Origin: Brasenia schreberi
Taxonomy: Eukaryota; Streptophyta; Magnoliopsida; Nymphaeales; Cabombaceae
Reading direction: 5' to 3'
Length of the DNA stretch: 64,000 bases
NCBI GenBank assembly: GCA_036023115.1
Contig: JAYKKT010000073.1
Coordinates: 17,918,501 to 17,982,500 of the forward strand
Notes under the pieces: model-generated
Databases searched by the model: none
Seen by the model: only the letters and a program-made list of their open reading frames with translations
What the model was told of the DNA's origin: nothing
Shown: positions 1-11,982 of the stretch, one piece after another
Layout: each line of letters begins with the position of its first letter
How positions within the stretch are numbered: position 1 is the stretch's first letter
Made by a program: the position numbers and the translations under genes

Positions 1-19
1 TTATAAGGGATGCAATACA

Positions 20-957
20 TACAACAACAACTAACCTTTTCCCATACTAGATGGAGTCGGCTACATGGATTCTTTGTTTCCACACGGCTCTATCATGTGT
101 CATGCTAACAGTTAACTCAATATAAACTAAATCATTTTTATTGTTTTTTTCCAACACTTTTGTGGTTGTCCTCTTCCTCTTTTAACATTTTCACAATCTA
201 GTTTTTCATATTTTCTTACAAAAGCGTCTTTGGGTCATCTTTCTATATGTCCAAATCATCTTAAACGATTTCTCCTCATTTTATCCTCTATTGGTGCTAC
301 TCCCAATTTGTTTCTAATAACCTCATTATGTATATGGTCTTTACTTGTGTAACCGCTCATCAATCTCAACATCTTTATTTCTGCTAGAGACATCTTTTGC
401 ATATGTTAACTGCACAACGCTCAGAACCATAAAACATAACAGGTCTAATTGTTGTTCTATAATATTTACCTTTCAACTTCAATGGCATCTTCTTATCACA
501 TAGAATACTTGATGCCCCTCTCTACTTTAACCAACCAACATTAATTTTATGCACAATATCTCCATCAATTTTTCCATTACTTTGAAAAATTGACCCTAGG
601 TATTTAAAACTTTCCTTGTGAGGGATGCAATGTGTGTCAATCTTAATTTTTATGTCCTCCGAAGTACCCAAATGATCAAACTTATTCCATATATTTTGTC
701 TTTGTTCTACTAAGTCGGAAGCCTTTACTTTCTAACATTTCTCTCTATAGTTCCAATTTCTTATTAACTTTTTCCTTAAACTCATCCACTAACACAATGT
801 CATCTACAAATAACATACACCGAGGTACTTCATCTTAAATATGTTTTGTTAATTCATCAATGACCAATATAAATAAATATGGACTTAAAGTCAATATTAA
901 CTTCAAGAGAGTCTGACATTTCTCCATGAGTCCTCACACATATTTTTCACCATCATA
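20..957 (-). mobile_element. RTE-type LINE fragment, 3' end
   Basis: Reading the minus strand, this is the 3' part of the same RTE family seen best at 59735-62878. It runs from the reverse-transcriptase region through the conserved C-terminal stretch to the tail, where the + strand shows ACAACAACAACTAA followed by the reverse complement of the conserved 3' end (CCATACTAGATGG-like, GTCGGCTACATGGATTC). The frame is broken by many substitutions and small indels, so it is an old dead copy. Its high-coordinate end stops abruptly at the repeat starting at 959. Confidence 0.85.
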
Positions 958-958
958 T

Positions 959-1191
959 TGTTAAAGATAAAATGTAATAGGAGATTGGCCACTAGGACCC
1001 GTCAGACTTGGACTAACCGGCCTGGCCACTAGGGCCAAGGCCAATTAGAGTTGTTGGCCCCCAACGGCTAGTTCAAGTAGCCGTTGGGGATGCCAACAGC
1101 TACCACTCTCTCCTCTAATCCTTCTTATACAGCAGAATGCTCTATAAGTAGAGAAGTCTCCCATTAATAAATTTCATGTTGTTTTGCAGCA
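959..1191. repeat. TRIM-like or solo-LTR-like repeat, copy 1
   Basis: A 233-bp block starts TGTTAAAG and ends TTTTGCAGCA, the TG...CA ends expected of an LTR. It separates two RTE fragments. A second copy with the same ends and the shared internal motif GGCCACTAGGACCCGT lies at 17199-17355, also inside RTE sequence. No 5-bp target-site duplication is visible here. It could be a solo LTR of a small non-coding (TRIM-type) element; the family is not identified. Confidence 0.5.
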
Positions 1192-1192
1192 C

Positions 1193-1500
1193 TAACCAAA
1201 TAATCAAACTTGCATTCCATATATTTTATCCTTATTATACTAAGTCATAAGCCTTTACTTTCTATTGTTTCTCTCCATAGTTTCAATTTCCTATCAACTT
1301 TTTATCAAGACTCATCTACTAACACAATATCATCCGCAAATAACATACACCAAAGTACTTCTTCTTGAATATGTTTTATTAACTCGTCAATAATCAATAT
1401 AAATAAATATGGACTTAAAGTTGATCCTTAATGTAATCCAATATGAACTCGGTCATGCAAGGGTGATCCCTTACATGGGTTGAGTTCATCAGAGATGGTT
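1193..1500 (-). mobile_element. RTE LINE fragments, RT region and 5'-end remnant
   Basis: Positions 1193-1440 repeat the part of the RTE already present at about 660-900 (same region around the reverse-transcriptase active site), so this is a second copy rather than a continuation of the first. Positions 1450-1500 contain GGGTGATCCCTTACATGGG, also seen at 57039-57057 beside an RTE 5'-end-like motif. The junction suggests rearranged RTE pieces. No open frame survives. Confidence 0.6.
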
Positions 1501-1736
1501 ACGACAATGCAAAATGGTTTTCCTAGGTGGGTGGATGTATGTGTGTATATATATGTGAGTATGCATATATATGCATAGATATAGATCTAGAAAACCTTAA
1601 CCAAGTCTTTTCCAAAACTAGGTAGAGTTGCCCAATCAAGAGGGTGTAAAGGGTTTCATAGAAGATTGCACGTTCTAATACCATTCTTGCGCCAACCATG
1701 CTGGCAGTTGAGTCTTTGGGGATCTGGTGTATGGGT

Positions 1737-2522
1737 ATGTTATCAATAGCGGTTAGTGGGCTATCAGCGCTTGACCCTAATATAGGGGTAGTGGGGATAT
1801 AGTGGATTTAGCGGTACACTTTTATTTATGATTAAAAAATTATATATATACTTTCTAAATTAAGGCTAAGATCTCATACTTCAATTTGGCATACTACCTC
1901 CCCATGTAGAGGTTTTCTTATGACCATTTTATTCATTTAACATGTTTACTCAAATGACTTTTCACATCTCCAAGAGTCACCATATGTATCCCTTTATAGG
2001 TCACTAACATAGCTTCGACAGCTACCATGCTTAATGAGATATATATTATTATTTTGAAAATACATCTTTTAGCTATTATGATAAACCATTATACAAATAA
2101 GCAGACAACAAAATAACCATTTATCAACCTGTGGAAGTAAATCAAGTCAAAATACAACAAAATAAGCTAACATGTTTACTCAAATGACTTTTCACATCTC
2201 CAAGAGTCACCATATGTATCCCTTTATAGGACACTAACATAACTTCGACACCTACAAAATAACATCTTTTAGCTATTATGATAAACCATTATACAAATAA
2301 ACAAATAACAAAATAAGTATTTATCAACGTGTGCAAGTAAATCAAGTAAAAATATAACAAAATAAGTATTGATAAACCATCTTGTACGCTATTCTTGATA
2401 TAGCGGACCGCTATAGCAGTCATAGCGCCGCTATTAGCGGCCAAGAAGGTCGCCCGCTAATCTTCCAGTGATATAGCGGTTCTCTGGCCGCCATACGCTA
2501 TAGCGCGCTATTAACTACTTAG
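1737..2522. mobile_element. Non-autonomous hAT element, copy A
   Basis: A 786-bp element flanked by the 8-bp direct duplication GTATGGGT at 1729-1736 and 2523-2530, the length typical of hAT insertions. Its ends (ATGTTATCAATAGCGG... and ...TATTAACTACTTAG) match those of copy B at 4351-5094, which lies in the opposite orientation. Both ends are rich in TAGCGG-like motifs. Inside, a block of about 90 bp beginning CATGTTTACTCAAATGAC occurs twice (about 1939-2030 and 2169-2260). No transposase is encoded. Confidence 0.8.
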
Positions 2523-2587
2523 GTATGGGTGCTGAAAAGATTGCTTCCTTCTTGGTAAAAAATATACAAAGTTCTATGGTTTTATTA

Positions 2588-2588
2588 C

Positions 2589-2627
<39 letters not shown>

Positions 2628-2628
2628 A
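2588..2628. repeat. Compound microsatellite (TA)n(GA)n
   Basis: A short TA run passes directly into a GA run. It is the first of six compound tracts in the window that all have the order TA then GA on one strand. Confidence 0.9.
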
Positions 2629-4350
2629 AAATCCTGATAGCCTTCACTTCTCCTATACATAATACTCACCTACTTACACCCAGGCAAACTACACGGTCTA
2701 TGCAGATTTTAAACTTTTTCACTATGAAGTTTACGACAGTCTAGTCTGACTAAAGAATATTTCCGGCAATAACATCATGTAAAACAAAAAGGCTTATGGC
2801 CTATAATGTGAATCAAATTTAATTGTGACCACAAGCGACTAGTTGGCTCAGCCAATAAGCTATTCAAACTTCCAAAATGTCTCCAGTGATTGCAAAGAAT
2901 AGTCCAGCAGAGCTGATTATATATCGCAATATCCTCTACTGGGAGCTAACATGAAGTAGGGATTTACAATGTCCAATCAAAAAGGGAAAAGATCATGCCC
3001 CTATGTCCAAAGAAATCACTCACTGGAGCCAACCGAATCACCTTGATATTCCCTATATCGCAATGTCTCACCACCGCACCTAGAGACACCATGACATGCA
3101 GGCAAGACATGTGCCACACCATCAAATGATGAATTTATTTTGGCATCTAATGCTTCGCTATTACATCTTTAATAGATATGTCACCAAGAAATTACTTAAA
3201 TATTTGGGGAAACATCATTATCTCCTAACCTATAGCAGTACAGACACCAGGCAAGATATTTCTGATTATCATCAGTAGGTGCAGTAATCCTAAAAGCTGG
3301 AGTATAACCTTACGAAACTTTCCAAACAATTGCTGCGTTGGATTAACTGTATTTAGTTGTTCACCACCCAAAGTAGCCAAAAGGAGATTAGAAGGAAAAC
3401 CCATTGATAGAAGAATCTAAATAATTTAACAATTATGTGTAAGCATGTGAGATATGATTGTCACCGCAAGCTTAAATTAAAGTGGCTCACTCTTTGGCCC
3501 TTTTCAGCATCATTTCATATTGAATCAGTTAGAATGTGGTCACCCAACAAGCCAGTACCGTAATGAGGAGTCAAAATCTTCACAAATCCATCAGCAAACT
3601 GCTGCTAATCAAAATTTCAAGATGATTTTGGGAGAAGATGCAAATAATTGGTTTTGCGAGGGTTTTGTGATAGAAAGGGGCTTAGAAATGAGCCCCTGGA
3701 CTTGCATTTTGGGGTTTAAAACCCCTGTTCCTGTTTTCCAGCTTTGAAAAGGTTCATAGAAATGGTTGCCAACACGTAGGATATGCCACATATTATGGTG
3801 TGACATAGCCCCACAGCACATGATGTACAGTGACATACATGGACAAATCAGTACGTATAATTTATGTATAGTTTCAGATACTGATATATGGAGAAGCTCA
3901 TGTACGCAGACTGGTGTAAACGTATCTTGACCCTTCAATCAAAAGAAACCTAACAGTTTAGATAGAAAAAGTGCACGCACTCAAAAAGTATAAAGTTACG
4001 TTTTGCTTTTCTATGATGACATTTATTTTTTACTTTTCAGTGGGTATACTTTTCCAATTTGAACCATTGACTTCTTTTGAAGAAGAACCAGACACTGTTT
4101 GCATCAGTTTGCACACACCATCTCCACCAGATATACGATAAGAAATGATATTTATAACTATTAGCAATGCTATTTTGCAAGTGTACAAGTGCTTCCAAGT
4201 TCTACTGCATCAAAATGAACTTAGGTAGAGAGAAATACTGCTTCAAATGGAATCGTATCAATCCAATGGCTCCCAGCATCCCACTTAAACCAATGATGCG
4301 TTATTGGAATCCATGGGCATGCAAAAGAGAAATTCTATAAGGACTATAAG
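2629..4350. other. Intergenic stretch with no supported gene
   Basis: Reading frames here are short and have no recognisable motif or splice context. I see no transposon ends or RNA gene. Confidence 0.6.
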
Positions 4351-5094
4351 CTAAGTAGTTAATAAATTGTTATAGCGTTTTAGCGGACCCAAGAACACTA
4401 TAGTGTGCATGCTTTAGCGGATGACCCACCTGAGTGCTATTAGCAGAACGAACACCGTTATAGTGGTCAGCTATAGTTGTGTTAGCATACCCGACCCAAA
4501 CTAAATATAACCTAATAGTCTCCCATCCATACTCTTCTCTCTTGCCTCTCACCTCTTATCTTTGATCCTGCTCTCTCCGCCACCGCCACCTCTGTAGCCC
4601 TCTGACTTCCTTCGATGTTGGTATTTTCATTTTCCCTTTTTCTTTTCTCTCTCTCCCTTTCTCTCTCTAGTGGGCAACTATGTTCTTGATCATCGACTTC
4701 CCTCTCTTTCCCTTTCTCTATTCTCTTATCTCTTCAATAGGTAAGTATAATTCATTTTATTGCTCAAATTAGATTGGAGTCATTGACCATAGTCACCATA
4801 CTTGAACAAATAAGTATAATATATTAGTTTCTTTTAATTCTTATGCTTACAGTGTATAATAATTTAGTTATATTTATGTTTTTATTTTTAATGTAAGTTT
4901 AAATTTATTGTTTGTCTTCTTCAAATTTCTTTATTTACTTTGATTCATATTTATGAAAGATGTGGTTATGTGTTTATTGATATTTCTTAGAAATTAGAGA
5001 ATATATTATATATATAATATTTTTAATCATAAATAAAAGTGTACCGTTAAATCCGTTATATCCCTGCTACCGCTAACCACTATTGATAACATAG
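4351..5094. mobile_element. Non-autonomous hAT element, copy B
   Basis: A 744-bp element in the opposite orientation to copy A. It starts CTAAGTAGTTAATA and ends TATTGATAACATAG, which are imperfect terminal inverted repeats (about 10 of 14 positions). It is flanked by ACTATAAG (4343-4350) and ACTACAAG (5095-5102), an 8-bp duplication with one mismatch. Roughly 130 bp at the 5094 end, including the shared stretch GGTACACTTTTATTTATGAT (on the minus strand), match copy A; the middle is different and contains a CT-rich, UTR-like stretch (about 4560-4740) absent from copy A. Confidence 0.8.
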
Positions 5095-5174
5095 ACTACA
5101 AGAAGTTCACATGAAAAGGATTCTCTATGAAGTACACAAGATCAACCCTCTCGCATAAGCTAGCAGAAACTAAT

Positions 5175-6035
5175 TCAAGATAATGAGCATACTGCACAAA
5201 CGAGCCCTTTCAGCACTAGATAAGAGATTGGCTTTATCAAGAGATGACAACTATGTGTGCATCTGATAGGATTCTGAAAATGAAAAGACAATGCGCCTAC
5301 ATCATTCTGTTCCTGTAACAATAACCAGGAACATGAGACTCCATATGTGTATAAAGCAGTCATATGAAGAAATAGGGGAATAGACTTTCTAAAATTCAAA
5401 GATGTGTCAGCACACATGGAACCAGGTGCATACAGGAACATGTCTGACAATACCATAAAAAAGACTTACCTTGGAACAATTTCCACATTTGGGTCGAGAC
5501 CATGATTTTCCAATCTTTGGCTTGGTAAATTGACGGGCTTTGGGACAGTAATCTTCCCTAGAACGGTCATGCCCCCTCTTCGTGCAGTAACCCACCTATT
5601 AAAGTAATTCAACAGTGCAATAAAGAAGAAAGAGAACAACAAAGAAATACCATCAATAGGAGCACAGAATTAAATCAAATATACTAGTTCTTATTCTTCA
5701 CTTTAAAATGGAAGCGGTTATATTCTTTAAATGTTCATTAATCTTATAAAAAAGGGATACCGGTCCTAAATTTAGAATCTCACAAGTGCGAACATTCAAC
5801 ACCATAAAAAAAACATCAACTTTGAGTCATTTGTAAGAGCAATGGAAACCACGTTCAAACATATGATTCAATTAGCACAAAGGCAAACCTGAAAGGAACA
5901 CAATGAAGAAAAGGGGTTGTTAGCATTGGGAAATGGGGAAAAATGCTAGATACCTTCGCTCCGCTGTCATTGCACTTGAAGCCATTTCGCTTTTGCAAAG
6001 TATGCAAGATCATCCGATGTCAGTAGCTTAGCACC
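5175..6035 (-). CDS. Candidate small spliced gene of unknown function (coding exons)
   Basis: Not a family I recognise. On the minus strand, an acceptor (TTCAG) near 6040 is followed by an in-frame stop and then an ATG at about 6016. The exon reads MILHTLQKRNGFK...SGAK and ends at a GTATCT donor near 5953. The next exon begins after TTTAATAG at about 5597 and continues in frame as VGYCTKRGHDRSREDYC..., then PKCGNCSK before a good GTAAGT donor (about 5469). A third exon after TTGTTACAG (about 5289) would run in frame to a stop at 5175, giving roughly 107 residues. It is basic and has Cys/His spacings loosely like a zinc knuckle. A GA-rich 5' leader and TATA motif lie at 10760-11151 on the same strand, so they may be the start of this transcript. 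It could equally be a non-coding RNA or a relic. Confidence 0.3.
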
Positions 6036-6039
6036 TGAA

Positions 6040-6749
6040 CATGGTAAACAAAATTGACGCCTCAAAGGTTTAGATAGCAATTAATCATGTCATCCAAAAG
6101 AAACATTCTAAAAGTCATGAGAGAAGAAAATCAAAGGTCCAAAACCATTTCAAGGAGGGAATATACATGAAAAGAAAATGAAAATTGTGAAGAATGAAAA
6201 TCCGTTTCAACATATTGTCATTCCTATGAGTAGGTTAGTAACAAACCGCTAACACACACTTCCATTAATACATATAGACATTCTCATGACTAACAAAAAA
6301 GTAACCAGATAAGTACAAAAAGAATTATATTTTTCGAACCTACCTAAGAAATATTTCCCGAAAGTATCAAAGATGGTGATAACATGTGAGCAATTTCACA
6401 TTCAACAGTAAGATTTCATTCCAACAGCTAAAATGTGCAACTGCATCATAAGCTTGTGGAAACAGTGCAACAGGCAGAAACATAAACAAACCCAAAAGCA
6501 ATCTGTTTAAGTACAAAGAACATGAGTTAGACAACTGCTATAGAACCCGGTCCCATTCTATCAAAATGTTACATGGTTCCCCAAAATAATGCAAAGCATG
6601 GATGCTGCTCCTCTCCTCTGTAACAATATATGCTGTTAAAGAATGAGTAATTAAAAATATGCACTATAGTTGGCAAAACCCAACAAGTTGACCCTAAGTA
6701 GTACCATCTTTCAATGCTTGAAGCATCATAACCAGTGAGTTGGCCATAT
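6040..6749. other. No supported feature
   Basis: AT-rich sequence without credible coding potential. If the 5.2-11.1 kb transcript is real, this lies in its intron. Confidence 0.5.
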
Positions 6750-9686
6750 TAAAGTTGTAAAATCGTACCATATTATACGACATGGTATGAGTTTATCGTT
6801 TGTCGGTAGCTGAAACAATACGATTCAAGTATGTATATCGTATTACGATACGATGCGGTATTGCAGTGTACAAATTGATGTTATTTTTTTTACGTAAAAC
6901 CCAAATTCGATAGGTTTTTATTTGTGTTTTGTGTGCTCTAAGTGCTTCCTTAGAGCCCCTATTTACTCTCAAACCCTCTCTCTATCTCCCTTTTGCTTGA
7001 TTTCATGAAAAAATCAAAAGATTTTCTCTCAAACTCATGAAAATACTGTGTGGTTGGTTCGATCCAACATGGAAGTATTGCACTTCATTATATAAAGGTA
7101 ATAGGGTTGTTAAAAAGGTACAGTTTTTGTAATGAGGTTAAGTATGAAGGTATTTCCCCCATCAAACACTATCTTGCGAGAACCGAAAGAGATGCAACTG
7201 CCTGTACTCGCATGCCCAAAGTCATAAAATATGAAATGTAAGAGGTTTTAGAGGCCACAAAAGAAATAAAAAGATTAAAACATAGAGAGAGCAAAAATGG
7301 GCGGTTAGGAGTAGGACATGTCTCAATATTTTAAAGATGCTTCTCAAATGATATATAAGGAAGAAACTCATGAAATGGCGAGGAGGAGAATGTTGAGTAG
7401 ATAAGCATACTGTAGAAAAGGAAAATAGTATAGGTTCTATTGGCAATATTGATTCTTGTTCCACTACAAGAGCCGCTACTTCCCCAATGACCATGAGGGA
7501 TGGTATTGGAGGTAGAAGTAGTGCACAGGAAATGGATTTTTTTTTTCACATACAATCCTTGAGCTCAACCAAGGATCAAATCGGTTATGGCTTTAAAGGA
7601 GGTAATTAAAAAAGTTTTTAAAATGTGCAAAGCTTTTTTTATGAAAATTCCCTACCATTTAATGTTGTAAATTTATTTTTCTTAAAAGCATAGCTAGTAT
7701 AAGACCATGCTATAAGGTTCCTACTTGTCGTGGTTTGAGGAATAGATTGTTAAAATAATTGGTCGATATTATAAATAAATGGATTTCTAAATTTAGGAAA
7801 CCATGGAGGATTGGTTATTTTTTTATGGTTGATGAGTGGACGTATGGCCAACATAAATACTTAGTAAAGTTCTTGGTCTACTGTATAAAGGAACTACTTT
7901 TGAGGTCATATGACTTGTCCCGTATTGACAAGATTGCTGCAAATTTACTCCCTATTTTTTAAGACATGAGAATATAGGTGTAGAAAATGTTGTTCAATTT
8001 ATTACAACCAATGTCGCAAATTTTAGAACCGGTAAGATGCTTGAATCGAATCGTCTATCTTTAGAATGGATCCTAAAAATGACATCAAGTTTATTTACAA
8101 TCATTCTATTTTGATGATAATGCACACTAATGGAAAGGAATTAATTAGGTCAGCAGTGACAAGATTTGCTATGAACATTATTACAATTCAAAGTCTTGTC
8201 GTACATAAGAATGTATTAAAAAATGGTTGCTTTTGATGAATAGAGCTCCATAAGTTGGTCAAGAAAGAGAGTGGATTGTTATAGTCAATATCATTTTCAT
8301 GCTAACTTTTTGGATAAGTGCAACACACTTTTTATGATTGATTGTAAAGATAGGCTTGATATACCATATGTATATGATCTAATGGATAATGCCAAATTAG
8401 AAGTACACGTAAACCTTGACCACAAACGGTCATTTCTTGGGAAGGTTTGTAAGATAATTGAGACATGTTGGAACTGAAAAATACATCATGATTTGCATGT
8501 TGTTGCATATTTTCTTAATCCCTCCATTAGATTTTTCTCAACTTTATAGAAAATGAAAAGGTTAAGAAATGAATATTGAACACAATTGATCTTATCCAAG
8601 ATTCATCTATACAAGATTCATCTACTCGATGCAACATTCATTTAGAGCTCATAAAGTATATACATAGTGTTGAAGATCTTGGCCGAAGAATTGCAATACA
8701 ACTCCCAAGTGCGCCTAGGTATGACTTTGTTTATTAATTTGTTATATAAACTTTTTGATGATGCACCTTGTCAAGGTTTGCTTAATGTATATCGAGCAAC
8801 ACCTATAATTCGAGTGAATGCGGATGAAATTGGAGTTTTTTTTAATGTATTCACACAAAGAAAAGAAACACATTGGAATGTGAGGTTGAGGCAAAGGTAA
8901 TATGTTAGTTACTCATAATTCATATCCATCTGAATTTTGATTTTCTAAGTATATGACATTCTTTTATTCTTTTTTTTATTTTTGCAAGACAAATGCAAAG
9001 AGATGCAAGAAAGGTACAATATGACCCAATCAACTACGAAAATATTGAAAGAAGAATATGAAAGATATAGAGGCAGAAGAGTCTCCTATCATTCTAAAGT
9101 ATGAACTAAAGAGAAATAGAGGCAGAAGCAAAAGCAAAAGCTAGAGATGACGATATGAAAGGCTTTGGATTGGAGGAGCCTATTATTGAGGAGGAAGGAT
9201 GATGGTGATGGTGGGTGATGGTGATAATGATGATGTTGATGATTACTCTCCTTATGATGCCATTGTTGAATATGATCCATGTTTTGTGGAATGAAATTGA
9301 ATTTTGAACTTTGGGTGCTAATTATTTTGTTCTATTCGTATTTGTAAATTGTATCTTTTAGTCTCTCACAAGCTAGAACTTGGAGTCATGAATGGTTGAA
9401 CTAACATCTTAGTTTAAGTTTCTTAATCTTATAGTTATTATTAATTGTGAAATGCCAATGCTTATTACTTATTAACTAGTTATTATTAATTGGATGATGT
9501 ATTGTGTTTTCTAACAATCTGCTATCTTTTATTGATTAATTTTTATTTTTTTATCTTTTGTGATTTTTTACAATCTTTTTACAATTTTTTCTGATTAAAA
9601 AGGATGGTTTGCACGGTATGCTACAGTAGGGTGAACACGTACCTGTGCCCTGTGCAGTAGGGCACCGCTTGCTATTTACAGCATTG
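6750..9686 (+). pseudogene. hAT transposase relic (BED / DUF659 / hAT dimerisation)
   Basis: The dead coding region of an autonomous hAT transposon of the plant DUF659 type. In order on the plus strand: a BED-finger remnant at about 7124-7240 (GISPIKHYLARTERDA, one Cys lost); a DUF659-like stretch at about 7759-7962 (VDEWT, KFLVYC, YDLSRIDK); a segment like VIDCKDRLD at about 8330-8360; the C-terminal dimerisation region at 8667-8900 (NADEIGVFFNVF, in place of the usual CERNWSxFxxIH); and the acidic tail after an intron (YDPINYENIE at about 9020). Stops and frameshifts separate these blocks. The left end (GTTGTAAAATCGTACC) matches the terminal repeats of the 46-54 kb copies; the right end (ACAGCATTG at about 9686) is only a loose match, and no 8-bp duplication is visible. 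Confidence 0.75.
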
Positions 9687-9801
9687 TATTAAACATGAAC
9701 AGAAACTTCCATACTTCCAAATCCAAATGGCACATGAGAGGCCCTAACCTCCATTATAAGGGCACCCTCAGGTTAGTTTTGTTTTTATGCCATTTGGAAA
9801 G

Positions 9802-9984
9802 TATTAAAATAGGTAGAGGACGACCACAAAAGTGTTGGAAAGAAATAATAAAGAAAGATCCAGCTTATTGTGAGTTAACTGGTAACATGGCACATGATAG
9901 GGCTCTGTGGAAACAAATAATCCATGTAGCCGACCCCGTCTAGTATGGGAAAAGACTTAGTTGTTGTAGTTGTTGTTGTTGTTA
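9802..9984 (+). mobile_element. RTE LINE 3'-terminal fragment
   Basis: About 180 bp encoding the conserved RTE C-terminus (GRGRPQKCWKEIIK, then MAHDRALWKQIIHVADPV, stop), followed by the conserved 3' end and a TTG-type repeat tail. Its 5' end is truncated just upstream of the GRGRPQKCW motif. It lies immediately beyond the hAT relic. Confidence 0.85.
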
Positions 9985-10675
9985 CTATCATATTCAAAGT
10001 AGCAACTGAATTAAACCAACAACAAATTGAAAACAATAAAAGGAAAGAAAGTTCCAAAAGGATGCTCATGATGCAGAACTTCAGGATATAGAATTATTTG
10101 GCAGTTGATAAAATATGAAAACAAAACCTAAAAGTATTGATAGAAGGGGGATCGATTAGGTTACTAAAAAACCCAGGAAGAAAATTTAGCTCATAAATGT
10201 CGAGCATACGATAACCGAGCTACACCCAAAGATTCTACAACTTCAGATTACACGAGCAACCCACATAGGGCCCACTTTGATTAACGCAGGGCACAGCCTT
10301 TATTGACGAATCAGCTACAATGATGAGGGGGACGGTCCTAGCCAATACTGTTTTGCTATACGGTTTAATAACACTGTCCGATGATTCTTAACTTGCAAAG
10401 AGGGAACATAGAAAGAGTAATTAAAGAAACCCCTACCCAAGTAGCAAGATCGACGCAGGGCGACTTGTTCTCCCTCATGTAAACATAAAAAGGAAACTTA
10501 CACAGAAAATGAATAGAAATACAATTAGGAATGATTGCGTCAACCAAGTGCACTAACGCATCTCAGAAACCAAACGTTGAAAACACGAAAACTAACAAAG
10601 ATTTTCTTTTATTCGACGCAACCATCGCAACCCAGAATCTCTGAGAAATTAATCAACAGAAGAAGAGAATTCATC
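9985..10675. other. No supported gene; one possible short minus-strand exon
   Basis: The minus strand at about 10440-10500 reads MRENKSPCVDLATW and then a GTAGGG donor-like site. It could be an exon of the transcript whose leader starts near 11.1 kb, but there is no independent support. The remainder holds nothing recognisable. Confidence 0.25.
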
Positions 10676-10759
10676 AGAACCCCAGAAGATCGAAGCTAAC
10701 AAGAAAACAAAAACATCGATCAGAGAGAAACATGACGAAAGCAACAGATGGACGAACCA

Positions 10760-11008
10760 CTCGCCTGGGCGTCGTAGAAGTACCCAATAGGGAAGAAACT
10801 ACGGAGGCGCCCCCGATCTCCGGAAAAAGAGCAGAACGATGTTGATCGACCGAGAAACTCTCTCTCAGTCCAATTTGGGATCGCAAAGAGGGAGGGCAGA
10901 AACTGCAGGGATTAAAGATTTGCCATGATCGAGAGAATAGTCTCCGAGACTCCAAAAGGAATCGGAAGGCGAGGGATTCACGATTTAACGTCTGGGCGAG
11001 CAAACCCC

Positions 11009-11049
<41 letters not shown>

Positions 11050-11151
11050 CGATCGATCGATCTTTCGCGTAAGGTCAACTTTTTCATTTATTTCGGTTTT
11101 TCTATCAAGATTTAACTTGTAAGGTTTTCCTCGATTTTCTCACCTTTTATA
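10760..11151 (-). promoter_or_regulatory. Putative promoter and 5' leader of a minus-strand transcript
   Basis: On the minus strand, a TATAAA motif (AATATAAAAGG, about 11143-11153) is followed about 100 bp later by a (GA)n tract at 11018-11046. A relatively GC-rich leader with short, non-conserved open frames comes next. This composition (TATA, GA-rich 5' UTR, higher GC than the surroundings) is like many plant gene starts and like the leaders at 33.5 kb and 39.9 kb in this window. No protein is encoded in it; the nearest plausible coding exons are at 6.0-5.2 kb. Confidence 0.4.
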
Positions 11152-11646
11152 TTCTACTATATATATATATATAAGAACATGGTAAATGAACACTCATTCT
11201 TACTCAAATCTACCCAATCATTTTTATTATTTGATTCATATCATTAACATTGTCCATATTTCAATTTAAAAAGGTGGAAAGTACCATTGTATATATCATT
11301 CTTTGCATATATTTTTTTAGTTCAAATCTTGATTATTAATCATATTGTTCAAACAATGAAAATATTTAAATAGATTTAACTATAGATGATTATGTGGATG
11401 GACTATTCTCTTTGTGTATATAGTCCATGTGCATACTGGTCGTTGCTCTAATCTTGTTAAAGATTTCAATCATTGGAAATGGTTGAGATCTTTAAAGCAA
11501 AAAAATAAATAATACAGAGTGTATTTAATACGCTTTTAAAATGTACTAACATACTTTTTATTTTTTAAATTTAAATTTCAATATGTATCACACTAATCGA
11601 ACAATTTAGATTTCAAACATGTTTAATATTTTAAGATGCACATTTA

Positions 11647-11650
<4 letters not shown>

Positions 11651-11719
<69 letters not shown>
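11651..11719. repeat. (CT)n microsatellite
   Basis: An almost pure CT tract of about 69 bp with no adjoining TA tract, unlike the compound tracts elsewhere in the window. Confidence 0.95.
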
Positions 11720-11720
<1 letters not shown>

Positions 11721-11850
11721 AGCAAATATGATACATCGGTGAAAATTAGATTAAACGGATCGTTGCTCTACAATAAGTACATAAATAAGATTCAGTAAAC
11801 CTTTCTACTCGGTTCACACCTATGTCGCAAGGGTGCAGGTGCGGGTGCAA

Positions 11851-11982
11851 GACACAGTGCATGCATGAGTGCAGGATACGACAAATTAACAAATCATAGG
11901 TGCAGGGACACGGCAAGACACAGTGCATGCACGAGTGCAGGATACGACAAATTAACAAATCATAGGTGCAGGGACACGGCAA
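11851..11982. repeat. 66-bp tandem duplication
   Basis: Two adjacent 66-bp units (11851-11916 and 11917-11982), both starting GACACAGTGCATGCA and ending GGGACACGGCAA. They differ at one visible base (ATGCATGAG versus ATGCACGAG), so the duplication is recent. Confidence 0.95.

Noticed and set aside
3609..3938. 109-residue minus-strand frame as a gene
   Set aside because: Biased toward Cys, Met and Tyr as in random AT-rich DNA, with no homologous motif, promoter or splice sites.
7222..7555. Minus-strand frames over the hAT relic
   Set aside because: The plus strand carries recognisable BED and DUF659 remnants at this place; the minus frames have none.
11651..11982. Satellite or CRISPR-like array
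   Set aside because: One plain CT microsatellite followed by only two 66-bp units without spacers; not an array.
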